From assembly GCA_900544265.1 (NCBI GenBank), contig UQUQ01000012.1, positions 1 through 60,289 of the forward strand: a DNA stretch of 60,289 nt, in the 5' to 3' direction. The stretch comes from an uncultured Alistipes sp. (GTDB lineage: Bacteria > Bacteroidota > Bacteroidia > Bacteroidales > Rikenellaceae). Positions 8,996-19,413 of the stretch are shown here, in pieces (position 1 is the first letter of the stretch; every line of letters begins with the position of its first letter). The notes under the pieces are model-generated. The model was not told where the DNA came from, did no database searches, and saw nothing but the letters and a program-made list of their open reading frames with translations. The position numbers were made by a program, and so were the translations under genes.

Positions 8996-10255
8996 ATGTA
9001 CGGACTCTGCGACTGCAACAACTTCTTCGCCTCGTGCGAAAGGGTCTTCCGTCCCGAACTGAACGGACGCCCCGTAATCGTGCTCTCGAACAACGACGGC
9101 TGCGTCATCGCCCGCTCGAACGAGGCCAAGGCGCTCGGTATCCGCATGGGCCAGCCCTTCTACCAGCTGCGGGAGCTTGTCCGGCGGTACGACGTTGCGA
9201 CCTTCTCGACGAACTTCGTGCTCTACGGCGACATGTCGCGCCGCGTGATCTGGACGCTGCGGCAGCTGGTGCCCGCCGCCGAGGTCTACTCCATCGACGA
9301 GGCGTTCCTCGACCTGAGGGGCATCGCCACGGAGGAGCTCGACGCACTCGGTCACCGCATCAGCCGCACCGTCCAGCGCAACACGGGCATTCCCGTGAGC
9401 ATCGGCATCGCCCCGACCAAAACGCTGGCCAAGATCGCCTCGAAGCTCTGCAAGCGCTACCCGCGGCTCGAGGGCAGCTGCCTGATGTACCGACCGGCGG
9501 ACATCGAGAAGGTGCTGCGCCGCTTTCCGATCGGCGACATCTGGGGCGTCGGGCGGCGGCACCTGCGCATGCTCGAGCAGGCGGGCATCGCCACGGCCTA
9601 CGACTTCGTGCAGCGGCCCGAGGGGTGGGTGCGCGCACGGATGAACCTCCCGGGCGTGCGCACGTGGCGCGAGCTGCAGGGCGAGGCGTGCATCGACTTC
9701 GAGAACGCCCCGCGGCAGCGGCAGCAGATCTCCGTCTCGCGCAGCTTCGCCCACGAGCTGACCGAATACGACGACCTGCACAGCTCGGTGGCGACCTTCG
9801 CGGCGATGTGCGCCGAGAAGCTGCGGCGGCAGGGCAGCCTCTGCGGCGAAGTCACCGTCTACATCTACACGAACCGCCACCGGGAGGAGCTGCCTCAGTA
9901 TTTCGAGAGCCGCACCGTGCGCCCGGCCGTCGCCACGGACGACACGCTGGAGCTCGTGCCGCTGGCCACCGGGGCCCTGCGGCAGATCTTCCGCCGCGGC
10001 TACGGCTACAAGAAGGCCGGCGTGATCTTTTCGGAGTTGAGCGACCGCGTCGGCACGCAGACCGACCTGTTCGACCCGGTGGACCGGGCGCGCCACAGCC
10101 GGCTGATGGCGGCCGTCGACGCCGCCAACCGGCAGTTCGGCCGCGGACGCATCGTCGTGGCGTCGCAGGGCCTTGCGCCGCTGAAGATGAACCGCGGGCA
10201 CCTCTCGAAAAACTACACCACCGACCTCGACGACATCCTCACGGTGAAGGTCTGA
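8996..10255 (+). CDS. umuC: Y-family DNA polymerase V catalytic subunit UmuC
   Basis: 419 residues from ATG 8996; ATG 8981 also possible. Translesion polymerase partnering with UmuD. Motifs: MYGLCDCNNFFASCERVFRP (first catalytic Asp), VIVLSNNDGCVIARSNEAKA, VYSIDEAFLDL (the second acidic pair), PVSIGIAPTKTLAKIASK, the helix-hairpin-helix region GDIWGVGRRHLRML, and the little-finger domain (about 230-345). The C-terminal part (PVDRARHSRLMAAVDAANRQ, then the SQGLAPLKMNRGHLS tail) is the UmuC-specific DUF4113 region. It is cotranscribed with umuD. The 3' flank is an unusual GC-rich repeat array. Confidence 0.95.
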   Translation: MYGLCDCNNFFASCERVFRPELNGRPVIVLSNNDGCVIARSNEAKALGIRMGQPFYQLRELVRRYDVATFSTNFVLYGDMSRRVIWTLRQLVPAAEVYSIDEAFLDLRGIATEELDALGHRISRTVQRNTGIPVSIGIAPTKTLAKIASKLCKRYPRLEGSCLMYRPADIEKVLRRFPIGDIWGVGRRHLRMLEQAGIATAYDFVQRPEGWVRARMNLPGVRTWRELQGEACIDFENAPRQRQQISVSRSFAHELTEYDDLHSSVATFAAMCAEKLRRQGSLCGEVTVYIYTNRHREELPQYFESRTVRPAVATDDTLELVPLATGALRQIFRRGYGYKKAGVIFSELSDRVGTQTDLFDPVDRARHSRLMAAVDAANRQFGRGRIVVASQGLAPLKMNRGHLSKNYTTDLDDILTVKV

Positions 10256-10604
10256 CCTCCCGCGCCGACACCGCTTTGCCGCCCGCGGCCCGCCCGGCTC
10301 CGTGCCAAGGCCCCCTCCGGCAACAGCCGGGCCCGCACCACCCTGCCGCCCGGCGGTTTTTCCCTTTTCCAGCCCAACGTCCCCTCCGCCAACGACCGGA
10401 CCCGCACCACCCTGCCGCCCGGCGGTTTTTCCCTTTTCCGGCCCGACGTTCCCTCCGCCAACAGCCGGGGTCGCACGGCCCCGCCCGGCTCCGTGCCAAG
10501 GCCCCTTCCGGCGACAACCGGGGCTGCACGACCCCGCACCGTCTCTACCCTGCCGCCACGCCCGGAGCTTCTTCCGCCGCCCGCCCCACCGACACCCTGC
10601 GCAC
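10256..10604. repeat. GC-rich imperfect tandem repeats downstream of umuC
   Basis: A stretch without a gene. A 39-bp exact unit at 10332-10370 recurs at 10401-10439 (period 69). It contains CCGCCCGGCGG followed by TTTTTCCCTTTT, so each copy looks like a terminator in the umuC direction. A 24-bp unit (CGCCCGGCTCCGTGCC and 8 more bases) is exact at 10291-10314 and 10482-10505. Flanks such as CCTCCGGCAACAGCCGGG, CCTCCGCCAACGACCGGA, CCTCCGCCAACAGCCGGG and CTTCCGGCGACAACCGGG recur too, about four degenerate units in all. No spacer structure as in CRISPR. Confidence 0.8.
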
Positions 10605-10638
10605 AAAAAAAGCGGGTCCCCGGCAACCGGAGACCCGC
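10605..10638 (-). terminator. terminator of the hut operon
   Basis: On the minus strand GCGGGTC...GACCCGC-type stem (10612-10638, with an inner CCGG/CCGG) followed by seven T (10605-10611). It lies 40 bp after the hutI stop. Confidence 0.85.
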
Positions 10639-10678
10639 ACGGAAAGCAGACGGCCGCACAGAGCCGCACGCTGATGCG

Positions 10679-11917
10679 TCACGCCACAAACTCCTCGCCG
10701 CGCAGGAAGGTCCGTGCGATGAGCGGCGTCTGGTAGGCGTAGGTGAAGAACTCGAACGACGGCATCGGCTCCGTGAGGAAGAAATTGGCGACCTTGCCCA
10801 CGGTGATCGACCCGAAGTCGCGGCTCAAATCCAGGGCGCAGGCGCCGTTGAGCGTCGCGGCATGGAGCGCCTCGGTCGGGGTCATGCGCATGCGGATCGA
10901 GGCGAGCGCCATCACCATGCGCATGTTGCCCGAGGGCGACGAGCCGGGGTTGTAGTCCGAAGCGAGGGCCACGCCCAGCCCCGCGCGGATCATCTCGCGG
11001 GCCGGCGGGTAGCTCATGCCGAGGAAGAAGGCCGCACCGGGCAGCATCGTCGGCACGGTGTCGCTGCCGCGCAGCGCCTCGATCTCGGCGGCTCCGATGC
11101 GTTCGAGGTGGTCGACCGAGAGGGCGCCGCAGCGCACGCCGAGCTGTACGCCGCCCGAGACGGCCAGCTCGTTGGCATGGATCTTCGGGCACAGCCCGTA
11201 GCGGGCAGCCTCCCCGAGGATGCGGGCCGTTTCCTCCACCGTGAAGAAGCCCTCGTCGCAGAAGACGTCGACGAAGTCGGCCAGCCCCTCGCGTGCCACG
11301 GCGGGCAGCATCTCGCGGCAGACCAGGTCGACATACTCCGCCTGCCGCCCCGCATAGGCGCGGGCCACGGCATGCGCCCCGAGGAACGTCGCGCGCACCT
11401 CGAGCGGCACCGTCTCGCGGATGCGGCGGATGACGCGCAGCATCTTCAGCTCGTCCTCCGTCGAGAGGCCGTAGCCGCTCTTGATCTCGACGCAGCCCGT
11501 GCCCATCGCGGCGATCTCGCGCACGCGCCGCATCGCCGCGTCGTAGAGCTCCTCCTCGGAGGCGGCGTGCAGGCGGTCGGCCGAATTGAGGATGCCGCCG
11601 CCGCGCCGCGCGATCTCTTCGTAGCTCAAGCCGTGAATCTTGTCCAGAAACTCCTGCTCGCGGCTCCCGGCATAGACCAGGTGCGTATGCGAGTCGCAGA
11701 ACGACGGGAAGAGCATCCCGCCCGCGGCGTCCACCACGCGGTCGGCCGCAGGCCGCTCCTCCGTCATGCGTCCGAAGGCGGCGATGCGACCGTCGACAGC
11801 CAGCAGCCAGGCGTCGTCGAGCGACTCCATGCGGTCCATCTCCTCACCGCAGAGCCGCAGCCGGCCCCGGCTCTCCATCCCGACGATGCGGGCGATGTTG
11901 TCAACGCGCAGTCTCAT
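10679..11917 (-). CDS. hutI: imidazolonepropionase
   Basis: 412 residues from MRLRVDN at 11917. Hydrolyses 4-imidazolone-5-propionate to N-formimino-L-glutamate in the cytoplasm, step 3 of histidine breakdown. Amidohydrolase-fold metal enzyme: metal-binding H-x-H in FCDSHTHLVYAGSRE (about residues 77-79), substrate region EIKSGYGL, a metal His in CPKIHANELA, SVDHLE, and the metal Asp in ALASDYNPGSSPSGNM. It overlaps the end of hutH by 17 bp and ends the operon, just before a terminator. Confidence 0.96.
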   Translation of the reverse strand: MRLRVDNIARIVGMESRGRLRLCGEEMDRMESLDDAWLLAVDGRIAAFGRMTEERPAADRVVDAAGGMLFPSFCDSHTHLVYAGSREQEFLDKIHGLSYEEIARRGGGILNSADRLHAASEEELYDAAMRRVREIAAMGTGCVEIKSGYGLSTEDELKMLRVIRRIRETVPLEVRATFLGAHAVARAYAGRQAEYVDLVCREMLPAVAREGLADFVDVFCDEGFFTVEETARILGEAARYGLCPKIHANELAVSGGVQLGVRCGALSVDHLERIGAAEIEALRGSDTVPTMLPGAAFFLGMSYPPAREMIRAGLGVALASDYNPGSSPSGNMRMVMALASIRMRMTPTEALHAATLNGACALDLSRDFGSITVGKVANFFLTEPMPSFEFFTYAYQTPLIARTFLRGEEFVA

Positions 11918-13391
11918 CTTGCAGGAAGCGGATCGAGGCGGCAATATACGGATACATCACCGTATCGTTGTCGATGAACGGGACGTGGCGGCGGTAGTCG
12001 GCAACCAGCCCCTCGAGCAGCGGCGAGGTGCGGGCTGGGCGGCGGAACTCGATCGCCTGCGCGGCGTTGAAGAGCTCGATGGCCAGCACGCGCTCCGTGT
12101 TGCAGACCACGCGGTAGAGCTTCGTCGCGGCGTTCGAGCCCATGCTCACGTGGTCCTCCTGCCCCTGCGACGAGGGGATCGAGTCGACCGACGCGGGCAT
12201 GCAGAGCCCCTTGGTCTGGCTGACGATCGACGCCGCGGTGTACTGCGGAATCATGAAACCGCTGTTCAGGCCCGGCTTCGCCACCAGGAACGACGGCAGG
12301 CCGCGCGTCCCGGAGATCAGCTTGTAGATGCGCCGCTCGGAGATGTTGCCCAGCTCGGCCAGCGCGATGGCCAGGAAATCCATCGCCAGCGCAATGGGCT
12401 GCCCGTGGAAGTTGCCGGCCGAGACGACCATGTCCTCGTCGGGGAAGACCGTCGGGTTGTCCGTAGCGCTGTTGATTTCGGTCTTCAGCACGCTCTCGAC
12501 GTAGTCGATCGTATCCTTCGAGGCGCCGTGCACCTGCGGGATGCAGCGGAACGAATAGGGGTCCTGCACGTGGGTCTTCTCGCGCGTGATAAGCTCGCTG
12601 CCCTCGAGCAGGCGGCGGAAGTTGCGCGCCGTCGTGAGCTGGCCCTTGTGGGGACGGATCAGGTGCACCTCGTCGCAGAAGGGTTCGATGCGCCCGTCGA
12701 AGGCGTCGAGCGACAGTGCACCGATGCAGTCGGCCCACTCGCTCAACTGCCGCGCCCGGATCACGGACCACACGCCGAAGGCGCTCATCACCTGCGTGCC
12801 GTTCAACAGCGCCAGGCCCTCCTTCGACTTGAGCTCGATGGGCTCCCAGCCCATCTCGCGCAACACGTCGGCCGCCGGGCGCACCTCGCCGCGGAACTCG
12901 ACCTCGCCCAGCCCCAGCAGCGGCAGGCTCATGTGGGCCAGCGGCGCCAGATCACCCGATGCGCCGAGCGATCCCTGCTGGTAGACGACGGGCAGGATGT
13001 CGTGGTTGTAGAACTCCACGAGCCGCTCGACCGTCACCAGCTGCACGCCCGAATGGCCGTAGGCGAGCGACTGGATCTTCAGCAGCAGGATCAGCCGCAC
13101 GACCTCCGAGGGGACACGCTCGCCCGTGCCGCAGGCGTGCGACATGACCAGGTTGCGCTGCAGCTGCGCCAGCGAGTCGTGGTCGATCGAGATGTTGCAG
13201 AGCGAGCCGAAGCCCGTGGTGATGCCGTAGATCGGCCGGTCGGAGTGCTCCATCTTGCGGTCGAGGTACTCGCGGCAGCGGACGATGCGCTGTCGGGCAT
13301 CGTCGCTCAATGCGAGCGGGAGGCGGCGTTCGATGATTTCGCGGACACGCTCCATGGAGAGGTGCTCCGAACTGATATGGTGGTATTCCAT
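11901..13391 (-). CDS. hutH: histidine ammonia-lyase
   Basis: 496 residues. Deaminates L-histidine to trans-urocanate, the first step of the pathway. The MIO prosthetic group forms from Ala-Ser-Gly at about residues 144-146 in GSLGASGDLAPLAHMSL. Other family motifs are YGITTGFG, RNLVMSHACGTGE and SSQGQEDHVSMGSNAA. The start MEYHHIS gives the usual length. It lies 23 bp after hutU and overlaps hutI. Confidence 0.97.
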   Translation of the reverse strand: MEYHHISSEHLSMERVREIIERRLPLALSDDARQRIVRCREYLDRKMEHSDRPIYGITTGFGSLCNISIDHDSLAQLQRNLVMSHACGTGERVPSEVVRLILLLKIQSLAYGHSGVQLVTVERLVEFYNHDILPVVYQQGSLGASGDLAPLAHMSLPLLGLGEVEFRGEVRPAADVLREMGWEPIELKSKEGLALLNGTQVMSAFGVWSVIRARQLSEWADCIGALSLDAFDGRIEPFCDEVHLIRPHKGQLTTARNFRRLLEGSELITREKTHVQDPYSFRCIPQVHGASKDTIDYVESVLKTEINSATDNPTVFPDEDMVVSAGNFHGQPIALAMDFLAIALAELGNISERRIYKLISGTRGLPSFLVAKPGLNSGFMIPQYTAASIVSQTKGLCMPASVDSIPSSQGQEDHVSMGSNAATKLYRVVCNTERVLAIELFNAAQAIEFRRPARTSPLLEGLVADYRRHVPFIDNDTVMYPYIAASIRFLQDETAR

Positions 13392-13414
13392 GGGAAACAG
13401 TTTGTTTTATAAGG

Positions 13415-15430
<2,016 letters not shown>

Positions 15431-15433
15431 GGT

Positions 15434-17134
15434 TTATCCGATTTTCTGTTCTACGATCGTGAGGACCTCCTTCTCGAGACGCTCGGCCTCGGCTGCCAGC
15501 TGCTCGGCCTCGGCAACGAGGGCATCGGCCACGGCCCGGTCCTTGAGGCCCGCGGCGTTGATCTTCACGTTGAGCCGCGCGCCGAGCACCGCACTGCGGG
15601 CCGCCAGGGCGCCGACTCCGGCATCCGAGACCGAATTGGGATTGCCCTCGGCCGCCATGGCGCGCACAACGTCGAAGATGCGCACGGCCGTGCGCATCGT
15701 CCGCAACGGCACCTGCGTGGCGTAGAGCGTCGCCTCCTGCAGGGCCGCGCTGCGCACCGCCTTCTCCTCGTCGGTCGACTTGGGCATGGCAAAGACGTTC
15801 ATGATGCGGTTGAAGGCGTCGGTATCCTCGTCGACCAGGTGCAGCAGCTCGGTCAGAAGCGCCTGTCCCCGCTCGGCCCAGTCGGAGAACTCCTCCCAGC
15901 GGTCGTCCCAGCCGGCCTTGTGCGACGAGAGGTTCGCCACCATCGTGCCGAGCGCCGCGCCCAGTGCACCCATGTAGGCCGAGATCGAACCGCCGCCCGG
16001 AGCCGGCGACTCGCTGGCCGTCTCCTCGGCAAAGCCCGTGCAGGTCATGTCGACAAGGCGCTTTCTGCGCTCGTCGGCCTCGAGCAGGTACTCGATCACC
16101 TTCTCCTCGGGATGGAACGGCTTCAGATCGTCCAGCCCCATCGACTTGATGGCGATGCGCACGATCTCCTGCTCCGAGATGCCCACCGAGCGGTGCTGCT
16201 TGCGCAGGAAATACTTGCCCGCCTCGACCAGCGCCCGCTTCGGCACGAGACCCACGATCTCGGTGCCCGTCACGCGCACGCCGCGCGCATCGGCCTTGCG
16301 GCACACCTCGTCGAAGGCGACATGCAGGGGCGTCGTGGAGATATTCGTGATGTTCATCGAGACCTGCGCGATGCCGTACTCCTCGATGAACCACCCGATG
16401 GCCTTCGTGGCCTTGAGCGTACCGGGCTGCATGACGGGATTGCCCTCGGCATCCTTCACGATCTTGCCCGTGATGGGATTGCCCTCGCGCACGGGGCGTC
16501 CCTTCTCGCGCACGTCGAATGCGATGGCGTTGGCACGACGCGTGGAGGTCGTATTGAGGTTGAAGTTCACGGCGATCAGGAAATCACGCGCGCCGACGGT
16601 CGTGGCACCCGTGCGTGCGACCCCCTCGTCGTAGGGACGCGCCCCGAAGTCGGGCGCCGACTCCTTGTGCGCCAGCTTCTCGGGCAGCGCCTCGTACTCG
16701 CCGGCACGGCAGACGGCCAGGTTGCGCCGCTCGGGCGTGAAGGCGGCCGCCTCGTAGCAATAGGTCGGGATGTGCAGTTCGTCGGCGATGCGCTCGGCCA
16801 GCTTGCGCGACAGCGCGGCGCACTCCTCGAGCGTGATGCCCGCGATGGGGATCAGCGGCAGCACGTCGGTGGCGCCCATGCGGGGGTGCGCCCCCTTGTG
16901 CTTGCGCATGTCGATCAGCTCGGCGGCCCGCTTCACGCCCTGGAACGCCGCCTCGACGACCGCCTCGGGCGACCCGACGAAGGTCACGACCGTGCGGTTG
17001 GTCGCCTCGCCCGGATCGACGTCGAGCAGCTTGACCCCTCCGGCAGCCTCGATCGCCTCGGTAATCTGCGCAATGACATGCTTGTCGCGGCCCTCACTGA
17101 AGTTGGGGACACACTCTACGATTCGTTTTTCCAT
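15434..17134 (-). CDS. ftcD: bifunctional glutamate formimidoyltransferase / formimidotetrahydrofolate cyclodeaminase
   Basis: 566 residues, two fused enzymes as in the animal FTCD protein. The N-terminal part (about 1-325) starts RIVECVPNFSEGRD and contains HPRMGATDVLPLIPI; it moves the formimino group from formiminoglutamate to tetrahydrofolate. The C-terminal cyclodeaminase (about 345-560, with SPAPGGGSISAYMGALGAAL) releases ammonia, giving 5,10-methenyl-THF. This choice means histidine is degraded via the folate route, feeding one-carbon pools, rather than via HutG/HutF. First gene of the hut operon; a -7 box lies at 17166-17173. Confidence 0.96.
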   Translation of the reverse strand: MEKRIVECVPNFSEGRDKHVIAQITEAIEAAGGVKLLDVDPGEATNRTVVTFVGSPEAVVEAAFQGVKRAAELIDMRKHKGAHPRMGATDVLPLIPIAGITLEECAALSRKLAERIADELHIPTYCYEAAAFTPERRNLAVCRAGEYEALPEKLAHKESAPDFGARPYDEGVARTGATTVGARDFLIAVNFNLNTTSTRRANAIAFDVREKGRPVREGNPITGKIVKDAEGNPVMQPGTLKATKAIGWFIEEYGIAQVSMNITNISTTPLHVAFDEVCRKADARGVRVTGTEIVGLVPKRALVEAGKYFLRKQHRSVGISEQEIVRIAIKSMGLDDLKPFHPEEKVIEYLLEADERRKRLVDMTCTGFAEETASESPAPGGGSISAYMGALGAALGTMVANLSSHKAGWDDRWEEFSDWAERGQALLTELLHLVDEDTDAFNRIMNVFAMPKSTDEEKAVRSAALQEATLYATQVPLRTMRTAVRIFDVVRAMAAEGNPNSVSDAGVGALAARSAVLGARLNVKINAAGLKDRAVADALVAEAEQLAAEAERLEKEVLTIVEQKIG

Positions 17135-17165
17135 AGGATTGGTCGGTTATTGGATTTCACTGCTT

Positions 17166-17173
17166 CAAATATA
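17166..17173 (-). promoter_or_regulatory. -7 element for the hut operon
   Basis: On the minus strand TATATTTG, a perfect TAnnTTTG, 31 nt before the ftcD ATG. The upstream -33 element is degenerate (TTATG at the right distance). No operator repeat is evident. Confidence 0.55.
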
Positions 17174-17228
17174 GCGAAAATCCGCAACAAAACATAAAAA
17201 ACCGTAACGAAAAAAGCGTCTGGCGCAC

Positions 17229-17261
17229 AAAACAGAAAGCCCGCCGCACGAAGCGGCGGGC
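17229..17261 (-). terminator. terminator of the TonB-dependent receptor gene
   Basis: Minus strand GCCCGCCGC / GCGGCGGGC perfect 9-bp stem (17239-17261) with a TTCGT loop, then TTTCTGTTTT. Confidence 0.88.
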
Positions 17262-17287
17262 CGGGATGCAGCCGGAGGCGGGACGGG

Positions 17288-19279
17288 TCACCTGCCGATG
17301 GTCAGGACCATGCCGCCCGTCACCCAGAGACCCGGCAGGCGGATGCCTCCCAGGTCGAAGTGGCGCGAGTCGGTGATGTTCGTGGCATCGACATAGAGTC
17401 GGCAGATGCCCTTCTCCCATTGCAGACGTCCGTCGAGCAGGAAGCAGGGCTCGAAGTCGCGTGTCTGCGTAACCGACGAGTCGTTCACGACGGGATAGTA
17501 CGTGTAGCTGCCGTTGCGGTCGGCGAGCGTGCCCGTGAGCGAGAGCGTCACGCGCCGCAAGAAGCGCACCTCGACGAGTGCCGACGCCTTGTGGCGCAGG
17601 TAGTCCATGGCGCTCTTGGCGATGATGTCCGTGTTGCGGTCGGTCGTCACCCAGGCATACGAGAGCGTGACGCGGCGCAGGAAGCCCTCCGCGGCCGCAT
17701 AGCCGCCCGTCACTTCGATGCCGTAGGTATCGAGCTTGCTCGTCTGCTCCGAATGCCACTTGTTGCCCAACTCCTCGCGCCAGACCCAGTCGATGATGTC
17801 GCGCCCGGCACGGTAGTAGCCGTTGAGCGAGGCGCTCCAGCGGCCGCGGGAGTATTCGGCCCCGACGCGGCACGTGACGGCCCGCTCGGGCGTCAGGTCG
17901 AGGTTGTTGATCTGTGCGGGCGACGAGTAGTAGAGGTCCGTGAAGGTCGGCAGACGCATCGACTGCCACGCCCCGGCGCTTATGCGCCACGCATCGCCGG
18001 GCCGGTAACCCGCCGAGAGGCTCCACAGCGCCGACCGCCCGTAGGGCGTCAGGCTCACGCCGCCCGAAAGCGCCGCATCGAAACACGCCCACTGCTTCGC
18101 GTGCCGCACGTAGAGGTTGCCCGTGTGGCGCGCCGTGGCGTGGGTGTACTCGCCGTGGGGATGCCGCAGCTCCTCGCCGAGGTTCGTGCTGTAGATGTGG
18201 TTGTAGGCATAGTCGCCGCCAAGTGTCGTCACGCCGCCCGCCCACGCGCAGTCGGCCGAAAACCGGGCGCCCGCGTTGTCCGTGTTGTGACGGTTCAGCG
18301 CCGTACCCCGCGTCCAGTCGTAGCGGTCGAAATTCTTGCGGTAGCTCACCGCGGCCGTGAGCGAGAAGCGCCCGATACGCTTCAGCCAGCGCAGCGATGC
18401 CAGCGCCGTGGAGGTTGCCTCCCACTGGTCGGGATTGTAGGCGGCATAAAAGCCGTTCGACCCGAAGGCACGATTCTGATAGCCGGCCTGAAAGTCGAAG
18501 AAGCCCGCATGCTCGGCCTCGCAGGTGGCCCGCACGTAGGCGTTGTAGGTATCGAAATCGGTATTGTGGCGATAGCCGTCGCTGCGGCGGTACGACGCGG
18601 CGCCGAGCACCGCGAAACGGCCCGACGTCACGGCACCCGAGAGGTTGGCGTAGGCGTAGCCGTACTGCCCGCCCGCCCCCTCAAAACGCAGGTAGGTCGG
18701 GCGCAGCGGCGCCGTGCGGATGTTCACCGCCCCGGCGTAGGCGCCGACGCCCGGCACGCCGTCGAGCAGCTCGATACCCGCCACGCAGTCGAGGTCGACG
18801 GGCAGCGAGTGGGACTGGTGGCCCGTGCGGGCGTCCGTAAAGTCAATACCGTTCAGGAGGACCATGGTCTGGTCGAAAGAGCCTCCCCGGATGGAGATGT
18901 CGGCCTGCATGCCCTTGCTTCCGCGCTCGCGCAGATCGACCGACGGTGCAAGGCGCAGGGCGGCCTCCAGTGTCTGGAGGGGCGCCGCGGCCTGGGTCTT
19001 CCGGTCGAAAAGCGGAGTTTGCATCTGCACGGTCCGCGTCGGGGCGGATTGTCGCCCCGAGATGCCGACCTCACGTATGCGCAGCGTCTTCATGACGGCG
19101 GACGTGTCGGCCGGTTGCGCGGATGCACCGCACGGTGCAAGCAGCAGGATCGACATCCCGACGCAGAGCACCCCGATGGTCACGCAGCGGTGCATGCTCG
19201 CAAAGGCCGACCAGCCCTTGCGGTCCCAGCGCCGCCAGCGCCCGCCTGCGGGGAGCCGTTTTGTCTGGATGTGTTCCAT
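17288..19279 (-). CDS. TonB-dependent outer-membrane receptor (BtuB/FepA-like, no N-terminal carboxypeptidase-like domain)
   Basis: 663 residues. A signal peptide (MHRCVTIGVLCVGMSILLL..GASAQ) lies after a 28-residue basic extension; translation may begin at the internal ATG 19195 rather than 19279. Plug domain about 60-190 (TLEAALRLAPSVDLRERG; ISIRGGSFDQTMVLLNGI; the plug end GIELLDGVPGVGAYAGAVNI), then a 22-strand-type barrel. There is no SusC-like CarboxypepD_reg domain and no SusD partner, so it probably imports a small ligand such as a metal chelate or cofactor. Ligand unknown. Transcribed alone: promoter at 19358-19387, terminator at 17229-17261. Confidence 0.85.
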   Translation of the reverse strand: MEHIQTKRLPAGGRWRRWDRKGWSAFASMHRCVTIGVLCVGMSILLLAPCGASAQPADTSAVMKTLRIREVGISGRQSAPTRTVQMQTPLFDRKTQAAAPLQTLEAALRLAPSVDLRERGSKGMQADISIRGGSFDQTMVLLNGIDFTDARTGHQSHSLPVDLDCVAGIELLDGVPGVGAYAGAVNIRTAPLRPTYLRFEGAGGQYGYAYANLSGAVTSGRFAVLGAASYRRSDGYRHNTDFDTYNAYVRATCEAEHAGFFDFQAGYQNRAFGSNGFYAAYNPDQWEATSTALASLRWLKRIGRFSLTAAVSYRKNFDRYDWTRGTALNRHNTDNAGARFSADCAWAGGVTTLGGDYAYNHIYSTNLGEELRHPHGEYTHATARHTGNLYVRHAKQWACFDAALSGGVSLTPYGRSALWSLSAGYRPGDAWRISAGAWQSMRLPTFTDLYYSSPAQINNLDLTPERAVTCRVGAEYSRGRWSASLNGYYRAGRDIIDWVWREELGNKWHSEQTSKLDTYGIEVTGGYAAAEGFLRRVTLSYAWVTTDRNTDIIAKSAMDYLRHKASALVEVRFLRRVTLSLTGTLADRNGSYTYYPVVNDSSVTQTRDFEPCFLLDGRLQWEKGICRLYVDATNITDSRHFDLGGIRLPGLWVTGGMVLTIGR

Positions 19280-19311
19280 AGTGTTTGAAAGTTGGGTTAG
19301 GTAAAAAATTC

Positions 19312-19356
19312 AGCGGTTCGGAACACGTCCGGCTGCACACCGCGTTCCAAACCGCT
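19312..19356 (-). promoter_or_regulatory. dyad in the leader of the TonB-dependent receptor gene
   Basis: AGCGGTTCGGAACACG (19312-19327) and CGCGTTCCAAACCGCT (19341-19356) are inverted repeats, 14 of 16 matched and the other two G-U pairs in RNA, around a 13-nt spacer. It directly abuts the -7 box at 19358, so it may be a repressor site or a leader hairpin. Confidence 0.5.
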
Positions 19357-19357
19357 G

Positions 19358-19387
19358 CAAAGATAGCACTTTCAACGAAGAGACCAA
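19358..19387 (-). promoter_or_regulatory. promoter of the TonB-dependent receptor gene
   Basis: Minus strand TTG (19385-19387), 19 nt, TATCTTTG (19358-19365): a full consensus. Predicted leader of about 70 nt before ATG 19279. Confidence 0.75.
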
Positions 19388-19413
19388 GCGTCTCCCCGGA
19401 AATCGGGCCCCCG

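Noticed and set aside
10291..10560. CRISPR array
   Set aside because: Units are imperfect, directly adjoining and lack unique spacers of constant length; there are no cas genes.
19280..19413. Cobalamin riboswitch before the TonB-dependent receptor
   Set aside because: The leader is only about 70 nt and I find no B12-box-like sequence.
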